Positions 10,053 through 21,006 of a DNA stretch of 38,361 nt are shown one piece after another. The notes under the pieces were generated by a model. It searched no databases. It was not told the DNA's origin and saw only the letters and a list, made by a program, of their open reading frames with translations. Position numbers and translations under genes: made by a program. Position 1 is the stretch's first letter; each line of letters begins with the position of its first letter. Source of the DNA: Saksenaea vasiformis B4078 (Eukaryota; Mucoromycota; Mucoromycetes; Mucorales; Saksenaeaceae); contig JNDT01001234.1 of NCBI GenBank assembly GCA_000697055.1, positions 1 through 38,361 on the forward strand, in the 5' to 3' direction.

Positions 10053-11048
10053 ATGTTTGCACACTTTGGTTTTCATCGGCGGCCTGCACTTACCTACAAA
10101 CGAAAACAGACGTATGGTTGTTACAGATCTACCAGCAGTAATGGCGCTGACTCGCCTCCTACACCATTCAGTAACAATATAACTCGTCATGAGACTATCG
10201 ATTCGTTGGACAGTTCACCAAGCACACCCGGTAGTACTTCCGAATCACATGATGAACAAGAGGAACAGGAGGAACAGGAGGAATCTTCCCCGTCACTCGA
10301 TATCTTTGACTTGCCTCCCGAAGAATCCTCAGAAGTTAGCCTTATGGTGGCTTCTTCACGCAACTTGCCTTACACATCAGCACAAGCAACATCAGCGCGA
10401 AGGAAAAAGCCACGAAAGGCATATAAACGGACGCAGAAAAAAGTGGATCATGTACAAAAGAATGTAGAGGATATAAAGACACAAGTGTTTAAAAAACCTG
10501 TTATCCAACAGGATCAAGTAGCATTATCCACAGCACCGAGGGTTTCATATTCACAGTCATATATACACAGAAAACGAAAATTGAACTTAGTATCACGATT
10601 AAAGGGTGCTCAAGGACAGGAATCACAGCCAACTTTCCGAGGTTACTCGTCTTTGGACGAAGAGGACGAAGATGACGCAGAAGAGAATCACGAGCCGTTG
10701 GAGACAAGATTTTTGCAGAAATCAACCAACCGTCAACCAGACGTCGAAGAAGAACAACCATCATCACCATCACCACCACCAGTGTACTCTTATGAAGAAC
10801 GAATGGAAAGGGAGCTGGAATCCCTGATAAGGACGGAGTTTGGATCAGACAAAGAAGAGGAAGAACAACAAGAGGACACGACGTCAAAAGTACCGCAAAG
10901 ACCCCGTTATGTACCTGAGAATCCAATGAACGTACGTGTGACATATAAGCGCTCTACTGGCAAAGGCAACGGTGCAACATCTGATCATGAAATAACGAAA
11001 CTGCAAAACCTCCTCTCGGAACTACGCGAACTAGATCCCACCTTATAA
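10053..11048 (+). CDS. Disordered, charged protein with FGF and TYKR motifs (331 aa)
   Basis: This is a single open frame of 331 aa from ATG 10053. The N-terminus MFAHFGFHRRPALTYKRKQ carries an FGF tripeptide and a TYKRK motif. A second TYKR (VRVTYKRSTGKG) lies near the C-terminus, followed by an amphipathic helix (ITKLQNLLSELRELD). Between them the chain is acidic, Ser/Pro-rich and low-complexity (EQEEQEEQEE, PSSPSPPPV) with Lys/Arg clusters, so it is probably nuclear and intrinsically disordered. FGF and [ST]Y-x-R short motifs are Pds5-binding elements in Wapl and Sororin. No Wapl helical domain is present, so that link is speculation. The frame stays open upstream to 9852, so the start could be earlier. 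Confidence 0.6.
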   Translation: MFAHFGFHRRPALTYKRKQTYGCYRSTSSNGADSPPTPFSNNITRHETIDSLDSSPSTPGSTSESHDEQEEQEEQEESSPSLDIFDLPPEESSEVSLMVASSRNLPYTSAQATSARRKKPRKAYKRTQKKVDHVQKNVEDIKTQVFKKPVIQQDQVALSTAPRVSYSQSYIHRKRKLNLVSRLKGAQGQESQPTFRGYSSLDEEDEDDAEENHEPLETRFLQKSTNRQPDVEEEQPSSPSPPPVYSYEERMERELESLIRTEFGSDKEEEEQQEDTTSKVPQRPRYVPENPMNVRVTYKRSTGKGNGATSDHEITKLQNLLSELRELDPTL

Positions 11049-11421
11049 ATAGCCAACAACTCACTAATACAATGTCTTTTTTGCGTTTTGAAGATACTCT
11101 ACAACAAAACCAAACGTGTTAAAAATGTACGAATGATCATAGATATCGTCCTATTTATCTGTTTCATGCTGTCATCCGCTTTTTTCTGCATCTCATTGCG
11201 CTCTTCCCCAAGTTCTACGCCATCTCATCAGGTGGATGTACACGCCACCATCCCTCCAAGTGCTATGACGTTATCAAACGTTAGTTTCCCACATGTTAGA
11301 GCTAATATGTCATTTTGCTGAGATATATATATATATATTTGCAACGAGAGAGTTACAGATGGAAACAAAAGGAAATGCACATGGGAGAAAGAAAAAAAAA
11401 CAACAAAAAGGGGTATGTTTT
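11049..11421. other. Convergent 3' region with (AT)n tract and intron-like signal
   Basis: This is the tail-to-tail spacer between the plus-strand orphan gene and pyruvate kinase. It contains an (AT)8 run at about 11323-11338 and, at 11061-11091, a sequence resembling an intron 3' end (CACTAATAC, polyT, GAAG). After that signal a frame stays open to 11321 and includes one hydrophobic segment. No matching donor keeps frame with the upstream gene, so I leave it unassigned. Confidence 0.4.
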
Positions 11422-13490
11422 CTAAGGAGTAAAGAGAATACGGAGGGTATTGGTGTTACCCAGGCCACCCTTCCAGCCTTGGACGGCAACAACAGGATCA
11501 CCATGCTTGAGCAGACCATACTTGATGGCTTGTTCCATACCCCAGGTGATTCTTGCGTCGACGTCCTCCTGCCAGGGGGCGTATTCGGCGGGGCTCAAAT
11601 GAGCACTTGCGCTGGTTGCGGAGAAACGTTGAGCAGCAGCGGAAGAGGCTTTGGGGTAGTAGAAGGGGAAACAGCCACGGTGCAAATGGACCTGGCGAGC
11701 AGTCTGGGGATTACGCGTAATGACAATAATGGGAGCGCGTGGTCTGTACTTGGAAATCAAGCGGGCAGTGTTACCCGATGTGGAGAGGACAATGATAGCA
11801 CCAGCGCTTTGTTCATGAGCGGCACTCACAGCGGCACAAGCAACAGACTCGGTTGTTTCTGTGGGCAAAGGAGTAAGGGCTCGGAGTTCGCTAAAGACAG
11901 CAGGATAGCAAAGAACCGATTCGGCCAGGGTACAAATATCGTGCATGGTCTTTACAGCTTCGACAGGGTAGTTGCCCTTTGCGGTCTCGCCAGAAAGCAT
12001 GACACAATCAGCACCATCCAACACTGCATTGGCCACATCGGATACTTCAGCGCGTGTAGGTCGTGGGTTGTACTAAACCGAAAAAAGAAAACGGTTAAGA
12101 AACGTTTGTCACACGAACTGCGGCTTCTTACGGTCATCGATTCCAACATTTGGGTGGCGCTGAAAGAAAGAAAATATGGTTTTTAGCGCATTATGTACAT
12201 CAAACAAAGGTTTCCTTCCTATTCACTTACCAAATGACGGGCTTTCCAGCCAAGTTACACTTGGTGATCATCATCTTTTGAGCAATGAAAACGCGTTCCA
12301 AAGGAATTTCGATGCCCATATCCTGAAAAACACAACATACTTATGTAAGCTGACTTTCCTGCAGATATTGAAGCACACATACACCACGAGCAACCATGAC
12401 ACCATCGGTTTCTTTCAAAATATCATCAAAGTTCTCAACACCTTGATGGTTCTCGATCTTGGAAATAATCTTGATGTGACGACCTTCTTCGCCAAGGACT
12501 TCACGGATATCCTTGACATCTTGACCGCGCCGAACGAAAGAGGCGAAGACCATATCCACCTTGTTCTTGACACCGAATCGCAAATCAGCTTTGTCTTTTT
12601 CCGACAAAGCGGGCAAATCGACATCTGTACCTGGCAAATTGACACCCTTACGAGAGCACAACTTTCCATTGTTGCAAGCACGGACACGGACAGAGTCCTC
12701 TGCTACTTCGAGGACATCAAAGGACAAAACACCATCATCCACATAGATCTTCTTTCCAGCCTTGATGACCTTGGGCAGGTTCTTGTAATCCAAATACATA
12801 ACCTGGTCATCACAGCTATCCAAATACTTGTCATCGACGCTAAAAGTCATCTCATGACCAGCTGTGATAGGAATCTATTAAATGGAAGGTTTAAGTATCA
12901 AGAGAACGCAAAAAAAAAAGAAGTCCAACTGGATCTTTACCTCAATGCCATCCTTCATGTTACCGGTACGGATTTCAGGACCCTTGTTGTCCAAGGCAAT
13001 GGCAACAGGACGACCAGGATATACTGACAACAGGAAGACATATAAGTTTCCGGCATTCGCTTTTTCTTTTTCCCACCCTTTTTTGTTCTACTTACGTTCA
13101 GCACTTTTGCGAGTGTTATCGATGACGGATTGGTGGTACTAGGTATGGTAATTGAGGTCAGTATCACGAGACACAAAATTTTCCCCGAGGGATTCCGCCC
13201 TTTACCAGGCGTCTTCCCGTGTTTTGACTTACTTCATAAGACCCATGCGAGAAGTTCATACGAACAACGTTCAAACCAGCGTTACGAAGTTGAGTAATCA
13301 TTTCCACACTGTTCGTTTTAGGACCTGAAACACATAACGATCAGTCAGATGAATAACTTTCTTTTTCTTTAAAAAGTGGTTTACCAATGGTTCCGATGAC
13401 GCTTGATTTACGACCAGCGGTGGGTTCAACGTCGACATTCATTTGAGCGACCCATTGTAAGTTGGAGGAGATTTCGGGAGTAAAGACCAT
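11422..13490 (-). CDS. Pyruvate kinase
   Basis: This enzyme catalyses the last step of glycolysis, phosphoenolpyruvate + ADP to pyruvate + ATP, in the cytosol. Eight exons: 13490-13385, 13324-13233, 13138-13096, 13023-12941, 12874-12383, 12322-12231, 12159-12132 (only 28 nt), 12072-11422, encoding 528 aa, the normal fungal length. Motifs in order are SVIGTIGPKTNS, the active-site helix [11 protein letters not shown], the B domain entry [14 protein letters not shown], catalytic Lys in [11 protein letters not shown] (~249), VARGDMGIEIP, and the PK signature region [14 protein letters not shown] (~298). The C-terminal allosteric domain ends [15 protein letters not shown]. The start [13 protein letters not shown] is the only suitable ATG and follows a TATA box at normal distance. 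It is strongly expressed by inference from its role. Confidence 0.97.
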
Positions 13491-13548
13491 GATTATTGTA
13501 AGAACAAAAAAGAAAAAAAAAGCGAAAGAAAGGACAGAAAGCGTCGGC

Positions 13549-13556
13549 TTTTTATA
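13549..13556 (-). promoter_or_regulatory. TATA box of pyruvate kinase gene
   Basis: The minus strand reads TATAAAAA about 60 bp upstream of the ATG, followed by a purine-rich leader, as expected for a highly expressed glycolytic gene. Confidence 0.65.
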
Positions 13557-13560
13557 AACA

Positions 13561-14760
13561 GTTAACTTTAAATTCGGGGGAGTCCAAAAAGGCTGATAAG
13601 ATCCTGATTCAGCACAAACAACAAGGTTTGTTGGGCATCACTTATTCTCTCGCTGTCTCTCTGTCTCTGTCTCTCTAATCCTCTCACACGCTGTTTCCTT
13701 ATTGGACACTTGACCGTCATCTTATCAATAACCAATTGATAACGTTGAATTTAACTACAGTTACCCTTGCACAATCAATCCCCATCAACTCCCCCCAATT
13801 TTTTTTACTCTTATTGATTATGCTATCTAAAACGAATCTCTTTCTCCTCCTCACTTTTTTTTTTCCCTCGAGTTCTGTAGTCACAAAAATTCCAACCAAT
13901 GGATTCCCTTGTATTTCCCAAATCACATCACATTCTTCAAAATGATTGGTTGACAAAATGAACTTAAAATCTCTACTGTGGAGGCTCAAATCCCACGTTA
14001 CGCCATTCACTTTGACACGTACCTATTAAGAGTAAAACGTGAAACATACTAAAGTTTAGCTTTTAAAAAAATCCTGGTACTGAAGCCCCTTTATACTCTC
14101 AATAGGATAACATCCGTTAGACATCAATGACAAACGTACTTGTGTCGGAGACCACAGGCTCATAAATTGTGTAATTTTCCTTTGTTATCGTCACGGATCA
14201 TAGAATGCTTCAGGCAACTATTTTTTCCCCCTTTACGTCATTGTTGTCAATGCCTTAAGAAACTGCTTTCAACGGCTATAATTAGTGGGCCGAATGTACT
14301 ATGATCGATCGGATACGCCCATTCCACCGACGTTTCCTCTTTGTGCTACCCCATAGCATTGGAATAGGGTACAATTCTGCATCGGATTTATGCAAGAGAT
14401 ATATGTATTGCTTTATCCATGTCATACTTAAAAGCTGTAGCCATTCCTTTGGTTAACATTATTTGTTCAATATCGACAATATGTTTTGTCACCTGATTGA
14501 TTAGGTACGTTGGGAAAACATCGATCAGGGACTATTGCGCATGATTTTTGCTATCTCGGCATCTTGGGTACTCCGCACCGTCCTCTACAACTCAGATTCC
14601 TTCTTCCATGTGGCGCAACATACTCGCGATCCTCACGCCACGAGATGGCTCTATCTGATCAGCAACAAACAGTCTTTCCCGTTATGAGACGTTAAATTTT
14701 ATATTACTTTACAAGATGCTTGATACAGACAACGTATATACATGTGTTAATGAGAGATTT
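13561..14760. other. Spacer upstream of pyruvate kinase, with CT/GA tract
   Basis: This 1.2 kb lies between the pyruvate kinase promoter and the 3' end of the CM1 gene, both on the minus strand. A TCTC/TGTCTC tract at about 13644-13684 (GA-rich in the direction of pyruvate kinase) sits 155-195 bp upstream of the ATG and may be a promoter element or a simple repeat. Open frames of 60-97 codons show no recognisable protein. I see nothing else. Confidence 0.5.
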
Positions 14761-17700
14761 TTATCTGGATTCAACAGTCGGATAATCTGGTTTTCGTAAA
14801 GCAATCTCAAAGTCTTCTGTAGCTTGTTTCAACAGGACATTCTCCATCAAATCCTTCCGTTCCTTCACATTCTAAAATGTCCATCGCATCAGCTTTTCCC
14901 ACTTGGTTCCATAGGAACATTTACCTCCAAGTTTTCCATTGCGCGAGTGACCATTATAGTACGACGTGACAGTCGTTCTTGGATATGCTCTCGTTCTTCC
15001 GTCAGTTTCTTCAACTCTGCCGCTAGCTGATTGTATTTTTCCTCTATCTTTTGGGCACGATTGATTTCATGCATCAGTGCTCGATCCCGCTCCTTCAAAT
15101 CCCTCTCAAGTTGTTCGTTTAACTTCCTCAGCAATTGATCCGTCTTCTCATGCTTGTAGCCGACCTTTGACTATGAAAGACGTCAGTTAATTAGATATTC
15201 CTCTATCAGCACTTACATCAAAGGGTTGTCGGTACTGCTTTACAAGATCAGATAAGATAGCGTTCCGCTTTTGTAAACCGTGTGCTTTTTCTTCCCACAT
15301 CTGTTGCCGCTCAGCGGAATCCTTCAGTGTCTGATTTGCAAGTCGATGGTCGCGTCTTAGTCTTTGTTTCGTATCTCGCAGTTCTTCTTCAAGTTCCTCG
15401 AATCTGAAACGCCAGTCGTTATCGATATCAAGAAGACGATCTGATGTTTGCTGCTACCGAGATGAGTTCTGGTAAAAACCCCCGGAAGGTCAACGTTTAC
15501 CTCTTTAAAGCCTACAAGGTCTTCCTCGTAAGCTTGTTTCACGCGGTGCACTTCTGCTGTAAGATCGTCCACTTGTTTCCGCAATGATACAATCAGCATC
15601 TCCTTCTTCTTCATGAAATCTGTTGCGGCACAGAGTCGGTTTTCAAGATCCTTGATATCATCCTGATACACACTCTTCTCTCTCTGAACAGCGTCTATCT
15701 GACCTTCCAGATCACCTTCCAGTGCAGCGATTCGGACATCACGCTCACGCAATGCCTGTTCGAGACCTTGCAGCTGAGAATCCAGCATCTGCAGATCCTC
15801 TTCGTAACGCTCCTTTCTTTCCTGCGCTTTGGCAAGTGTCTCCTCCAGTTCTGCGCTCAAATCTTCTATTCGTGCATCTTTTTCTCGCATTTCAGCATTC
15901 ACTTGAGCAAATTTCTCTTCAAGCACATCCATATCGATCTTGTCAGATTCCTTCCAATCTTTCAGCTGTTGTCTGTATTTTGCAATCTGATCCTCCTTCA
16001 ATTGCAGTTCTTGCTGGAGATGATCGATCATATCATCACCGTCTTTGTAGCGTGAAGACCATGATTGATTTTCAAGCTTTACTCCGAGCTCTTCAATCAG
16101 CTGGTCTTTCTTTCGTCCTTCTTCCTCCAAACTATCCGCATGTTCCAGCACCTATGCGCACATATATATATATATGTCAGAAAAAAAGAAAGAAAGAATA
16201 GATGACATTTCTAACCAACCTTCTCAAACTCCTTCTCCAGAATAAGGCATTCCTGGATGCGCTGCTCCATGTCATTTTGTAAGCTGGATACCTTGTTTTG
16301 TAGGTCTTCACGATCAGCATAAAGAGCATCACATTCTTGCTGAAGCTGCTCCACATGGTCGAGTACATCGGCCATGTTCGAATTATCCACGCGTTCCTTT
16401 CTTAGATGCTCGTATTCTGATCGTTTGTATCGCAGACGTTGCTTGGTTTCTTGAAGCGAGTGAACAAGTTCATTCCTCTTGTTGTGCATGTGCTCAAGTT
16501 CATTATCCTTCTGGCCTAATTTTTCCGCTAGTTCACCATTTCGTTCTTGCAACCGGCTCATGCTCTAACCATAACAAATCAATACTCAGGCTTTTCATCA
16601 TCAGTGAACGTACTTGTTGTAATTCTGCATTTGATTTTTGGGCTTGCTCCATTTTGACTAGTAATGATTGTCGGTCTGCCATAATAGAGGCAATGATCTG
16701 ATTTTCATTTCGACCATATTCTCCTAAGCGCATCTCCTTTTCGTCCTGCAAACGTTTAATTTCGCGGTTTTGTTCTTCAATGATTTGTTTCGCCTGCATC
16801 AACTCTCTGCGATACATGTCTGCTTCACTTTCTTTGGATGATAACCGATGGTTCTTTACCCAGCCATCTGTAAAGTCATCCCCTTCAGATGCGGTCATGA
16901 GAGGACTCGTATTACGTGATGTTTGTTGTGATCTCGCTGATGCACGTAATTTTTGGTTTTCATTTAATGAACCCGCCAACCTCTTGTGGAGCCTTTCGTT
17001 TTCTTCTCTGTATTTTTCCAATTCGGCCATGGCAGCATCATATTGCGCTTTTTCCTCTTCAGACATTCCATGAGGAAGATTGCATGTCTGGTTACGTTGG
17101 AGGATATTCACAGCTTGATGGAGATCTATGATCATTTTCTTGTAATTCTTGATCACTTGGATCAAGGATTCTATCTTGACTTTAAGATCTATATTCTACA
17201 ACGATGTTCGAATTTAATCCTGACAAAAGACAAGAGAATAATTTACCTCTTTTAATGAATTATTGATCTGTTCAGGTGAAAGTTCAAGGAGTCTCTGTTC
17301 CAAGAAGTAGATCTTCATTTTGAGTCCAAAATTTTCCTTGTTTAGCCGATCAATGATCTTTTTTTTTTAAAAGAAAAAAAAAGTTGTTAGCCTTTGGTTG
17401 ATTGAATTTGCTTATGTTACCTTTTCCTGGTCTTTGATCGATGGTTTATTTTTCTGTGTTCTTTGGGAATCACTATTGCTGCGTTCCTTTTGGGTTATCC
17501 GAGCAGGTACGGAAGTTTGTGTAGCATTGGGCCCTGAGTCGCTGAACGACAGCATGTCCATGGGAAGATCCAATTCCGTTTCACCCAGGAATTCGTCTTC
17601 TTTCTTCAAGGTATTGATTTCAGCATCAAGGTAATTCGTGCTAGAGGGATCAAGCTCCTCTTCTTCATTAGTATCGATATGTGTTGCTGCTGAGGGGGAT

Positions 17701-17828
17701 TCTTGTTCCAGGGACGGTGAATCAACAGTATCAGAAAACAACGATGTATCGTTTCTTTCATCAAACGTAGACGCCTGAGTTAATGAATGTTCCGACAAAT
17801 AAGCACTTGGCGGATCCTGTGTTGCCAT
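14761..17828 (-). CDS. CM1-motif coiled-coil protein, gamma-tubulin complex receptor (Mto1/Pcp1/ApsB type)
   Basis: Eight exons, all phase 0: 17828-17421, 17357-17247, 17195-16614, 16564-16220, 16151-15501, 15453-15217, 15170-14925, 14871-14761, encoding 896 aa. Residues 1-130 are acidic, Ser/Thr-rich and disordered. Residues 137-185 match centrosomin motif 1: IDRLNKENFGLKMKIYFLEQ, then LLELSPEQINNSLKENIDLKVKI is split by intron 2. CM1 binds and activates gamma-tubulin complexes in Spc110, Mto1, ApsB and CDK5RAP2. From ~210 to ~860 the chain is almost continuous heptad coiled coil, consistent with a scaffold at the spindle pole body or cytoplasmic microtubule organising centres. No calmodulin-binding or PACT C-terminus is evident by eye, so the subtype is open. 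Confidence 0.87.
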
Positions 17829-19099
17829 TGTGAATCTTCTCTTTTGCAGCTTTTTTGTTTAGAGCTGTATAATGAACAGATGAAGAAATAAAAATAGAGA
17901 GAGGCGTCAGACTAGTAAAAAGAATACTATTTTTTGTTGTTTTTTTGCAACACCACAGGAGTTGTTAAATCGTTGATATATAAACAAAAAATCACGAGCT
18001 TGGATTCTGCCCTCCTCCTATTTTCCCTTTCACTTTGCCGGCATGACGTACATATTTTATCATGAACTTGCTATTTCTATTTTCTATTCTACTTGAATCA
18101 TACGACGTTGGTCATCCAATACTAACATGTTTAACCATAAAAGGATCCACTAAAAGCATTTGCCATTGTCAACTAACTCATACCAATCCTTTACGTTGAG
18201 AACAATGGGTTTCCAAAATATCCGTTACGCCAAGTTCTATTTGGAACAGAACAAAGATGTTTCAACTCACCTGACTCCATTTTTCTCACTGAGCCTCACC
18301 CCGCATTTCCTTCCTTTTTTTTTTGAATGTCAGTGCGCTTCGTACATATCGGTTTCACTCCAAAAAAGCAAAAGGGTCTTCTGTAAAGAAGTTCTATTGC
18401 CCTATCTTTATAAAAAGGGGGTTGAAGAAAGTCATAAAGGGTGAAAAAGGATCTTATCTGCGTTACCAGGTTGCGCAATTCGTTTGTATCATCTCAATGG
18501 ATGCGTACACAAACAGTATGTTCATAATGATGCATGACTGAGTTGAATAATTTCAAGTGATATGCCATAATCGGGAATACAGGCGTCCACGGTTTCCAGT
18601 GATTCTGAATTGTGTTAGATTATATTTTGCTTGGACAGAAAAAAGAGAAAATTGGTATCTCCGCTGAGGCACATGTATTAGGTCATTTATCTAGTGAGGG
18701 AAGTGGAAAAAGAGATCAGCTTATCTAAGGATCCACATTGCAGATCAGAGCCTGTGACAAAAAGTAAGTAATAACTGCAACCTATATTTTACCTAGACCC
18801 AGAAAAAAGTGATGGAGCAAATGGTAAACTAAAGCATGTCATCCATGGTAAACACAAATGCAAAACTCAATCTGCATCCAAAAACAGTAAAAAACTAGAT
18901 ATCCAGGGAGGCATATGACCAGCATTCAAGGGCCCTCTTCACCAAATATGGATATCCTTCCGTTGATTGGCTTATCTAGCTGTGCTCAATCGTTTCCAGG
19001 AACTCTATCGGTCGGAGAGGAACCACCAAGCGAACAGTATAAAAATCACAATTGAGAAGCTCTCTACCTAAGCATCATCTTCTTACTCCAATCTCTCTA
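17829..19099. other. Divergent promoter region between CM1 gene and amino-acid transporter
   Basis: This 1.27 kb serves as the upstream region of two divergent genes. A frame beginning at ATG 18205 (MGFQNIRYAKFYLEQNKD) runs into pyrimidine-rich intron-like DNA with a good acceptor at 18330, but no convincing donor joins exons. It may be an unrecognised small gene. Nothing else stands out. Confidence 0.4.
19038..19045 (+). promoter_or_regulatory. TATA box of amino-acid transporter gene
   Basis: TATAAAAA lies 55-62 bp upstream of the ATG at 19100, with a pyrimidine-rich initiator region between. Confidence 0.55.
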
Positions 19100-20543
19100 A
19101 TGTCAATGGAAGAAAAAAAAGACGGTATTCAGACCGAACATATCGATTCAGTAAAGAATACGACTGCAATTGCAGGTAAGCAGAAGCCTTTTTAGTTCTA
19201 TAGGACAATGAAGATAACATTTTTTGCTCTCTAGATGAATCAGAACTTGGTTATTGTGAATCGCAAACGGGCAACCAAGAAGGAAAAGGAAGTTCTTTCT
19301 TAGCCTACTTTAATGTCGTTTGTGTCATTGCTGGTACAGGTATGCTTGGTTTACCAAATGCTCTGAAACAAGGTGGATGGTGCGGTACGTAATACACTTC
19401 TACAATTCTCAATGGATTCCTAAACTTCCGTTTTTTCTTTCTCTAGGTCTTGTAATTCTCTTTTTGGCCTGGGTCATGTCCATCTATACGGCTATCATCT
19501 TGATTCGATGTCTCTATGCCAATGGAAAATACCGACTTACTAGTTACAAGGAAGTTGCTCAGGCTTCTTTTGGACCCATTGGTGGATGGATCACCTTTTT
19601 CTTCAATACCTGGGTTCTCGTAGGAGCACCAATTCTCTACATGGTCCTTGCTGGAAAGAATCTCAATGATGTTGCTCGCGGTTCCCCTGCAGAACTTAAC
19701 CAGACAGCCTGGATTATTATCGCCTGTGCAAGCATCACTATCCCCATTGTCGTCGTCAAAACCATGAAAGATGTTGCATGGATGAGCGCCATTGGCATGC
19801 TGACGGCCGTCATTGTGGTCCTGATTGTCCTGATCGTGGCCTGCGTCCATCAAGGCTCGGGACAGGTCCAAAACGTACAACGCTCCGCTGTCAACTGGGA
19901 TCAGTTTCCAATCGCCCTCGCTACCATTTCCTTTAGTTTCAGTGGCAACGTCGTCTATCCTCATGTCGAAGCATCCATGAGAAAGCCCAAGCAATGGCCC
20001 TGGGTTGTCGCTGCCGGTCTGAGCACTTGTGCTCTTTTGTATTTCTTGGTTGCTATTCCAGGCTACTATATCTACGGCGACCAAGTAAAGAACCCGATCT
20101 ACGACAGTATCCCTCCCGAAGCCCCTCGCGTGGTAGCCATCATTTTGATGACTATTCACGTTATGCTGTCCTCACCTATTCTCATCACTTCTTTCTCGCT
20201 GGACGTTGAAGAGATGCTGGACATCACTGTCGAACGCTTTGGCAAATGGAAAGAATTTGCTATCCGCGGCGCACTACGAATCTCTATTATGCTTATCGTT
20301 GGCATTCTAGCTTGTGTCATTCCTCATTTTGGAAGCTTGATGTCTTTGATTGGTGCCGTAGCCAGCTGCACCCTAGTTTTCGTCCTCCCACTGGCCTGCT
20401 ATTTCCGACTCACTGGTCTACGCAACAAACCATTGTATGAACTTGCCTGGTGCTTTATCATCCTGGTGATGGGTATCGCAGGCATGATTTTCGGAACAAA
20501 AGACGCCGTTGGAGAACTCGTCGCCGCCTATAGAGGGAACTAA
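19100..20543 (+). CDS. AAAP-family amino acid transporter (Aa_trans, Avt-like)
   Basis: Three exons: 19100-19175, 19235-19384, 19447-20543, encoding 440 aa. About 50 hydrophilic residues precede the first membrane helix, where GTGMLGLPNALKQGGWCG carries the Aa_trans TM1 signature (G-x-G-x-L-x-L-P). About eleven hydrophobic segments follow, a normal count for this family. SFSGNVVYPHVEASMRKP in the middle is the conserved TM6-TM7 region, and GDQVKNPIYDSIP is a typical loop. Members are proton-coupled amino-acid carriers of the vacuole (Avt proteins) or plasma membrane. The sequence does not reveal substrate or membrane. Both introns are in the first 350 bases, and the large last exon is uninterrupted. 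The start was chosen as the first ATG after the TATA box; a second ATG lies two codons later. Confidence 0.9.
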
Positions 20544-21006
20544 CTGAAACCTATCCTTTTTAAATTACTATTACTTTTTGTAAATACTGGCTTCCTTTAC
20601 TTCCTTCCCGTAAAAGACTATCCTCTTCCCACTCCATCCCTTTTTTAGCCTACATCTGCCATTAACAGAATAAAAAAGATATACTACTAGAAAATAGTCA
20701 GATGCTACTATCCCTTCTGTTTTCTATACCTCAAGATGCTTGGGTAACTCGGGAGCTCTGGTTCCGCCTTCTAACCGAATTTTAACCAAAAATGCCGCGA
20801 GGAAAGTAGAGAATTCTTTGCTAGCGAAACAGATTGGTTACCACAGAACCTAAATGATCAACTATGATGAAAATTTCACACGGGACCACGGCATGGGTGT
20901 AATACAAGGAAGTCCCCGCCCCCTCCCCCTCCCACAGTTAGCTGTGCTAAAACGCGCTTTTATTACGATTGAATAAGGCCGTTCTCTAAAATCTGCAAGA
21001 AAATCT
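20544..21006. other. Convergent 3' region of transporter and dynein genes
   Basis: This 463-bp tail-to-tail spacer contains an AATAAAA run near 20669 usable as the transporter poly(A) signal, and the G-rich motif described at 20914-20933. No open frame here looks coding. Confidence 0.5.
20914..20933 (-). promoter_or_regulatory. G-quadruplex motif in dynein 3' UTR
   Basis: On the minus (dynein mRNA) strand four G-runs of 3, 5, 5 and 4 are separated by single-base loops (A, A, C), starting about 74 bases after the dynein stop codon. Three-tetrad motifs with 1-nt loops are the most stable class in vitro. Whether it forms in RNA or DNA here is inference. Confidence 0.6.

Noticed and set aside
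11293..12186. 297-codon plus-strand open frame
   Set aside because: It is antisense to pyruvate kinase exons and crosses their introns. The minus-strand protein is unmistakable and the plus translation matches nothing.
18205..18444. Possible small gene starting MGFQNIRYAKFYLEQ
   Set aside because: Only the first ~20 codons look coding. The following DNA is pyrimidine-rich, and no consensus donor connects to the good acceptor at 18330.
19443..20159. 238-codon minus-strand open frame
   Set aside because: It lies opposite the amino-acid transporter coding exon, is hydrophilic with His/Asp/Asn-rich composition, and mirrors transmembrane codons.
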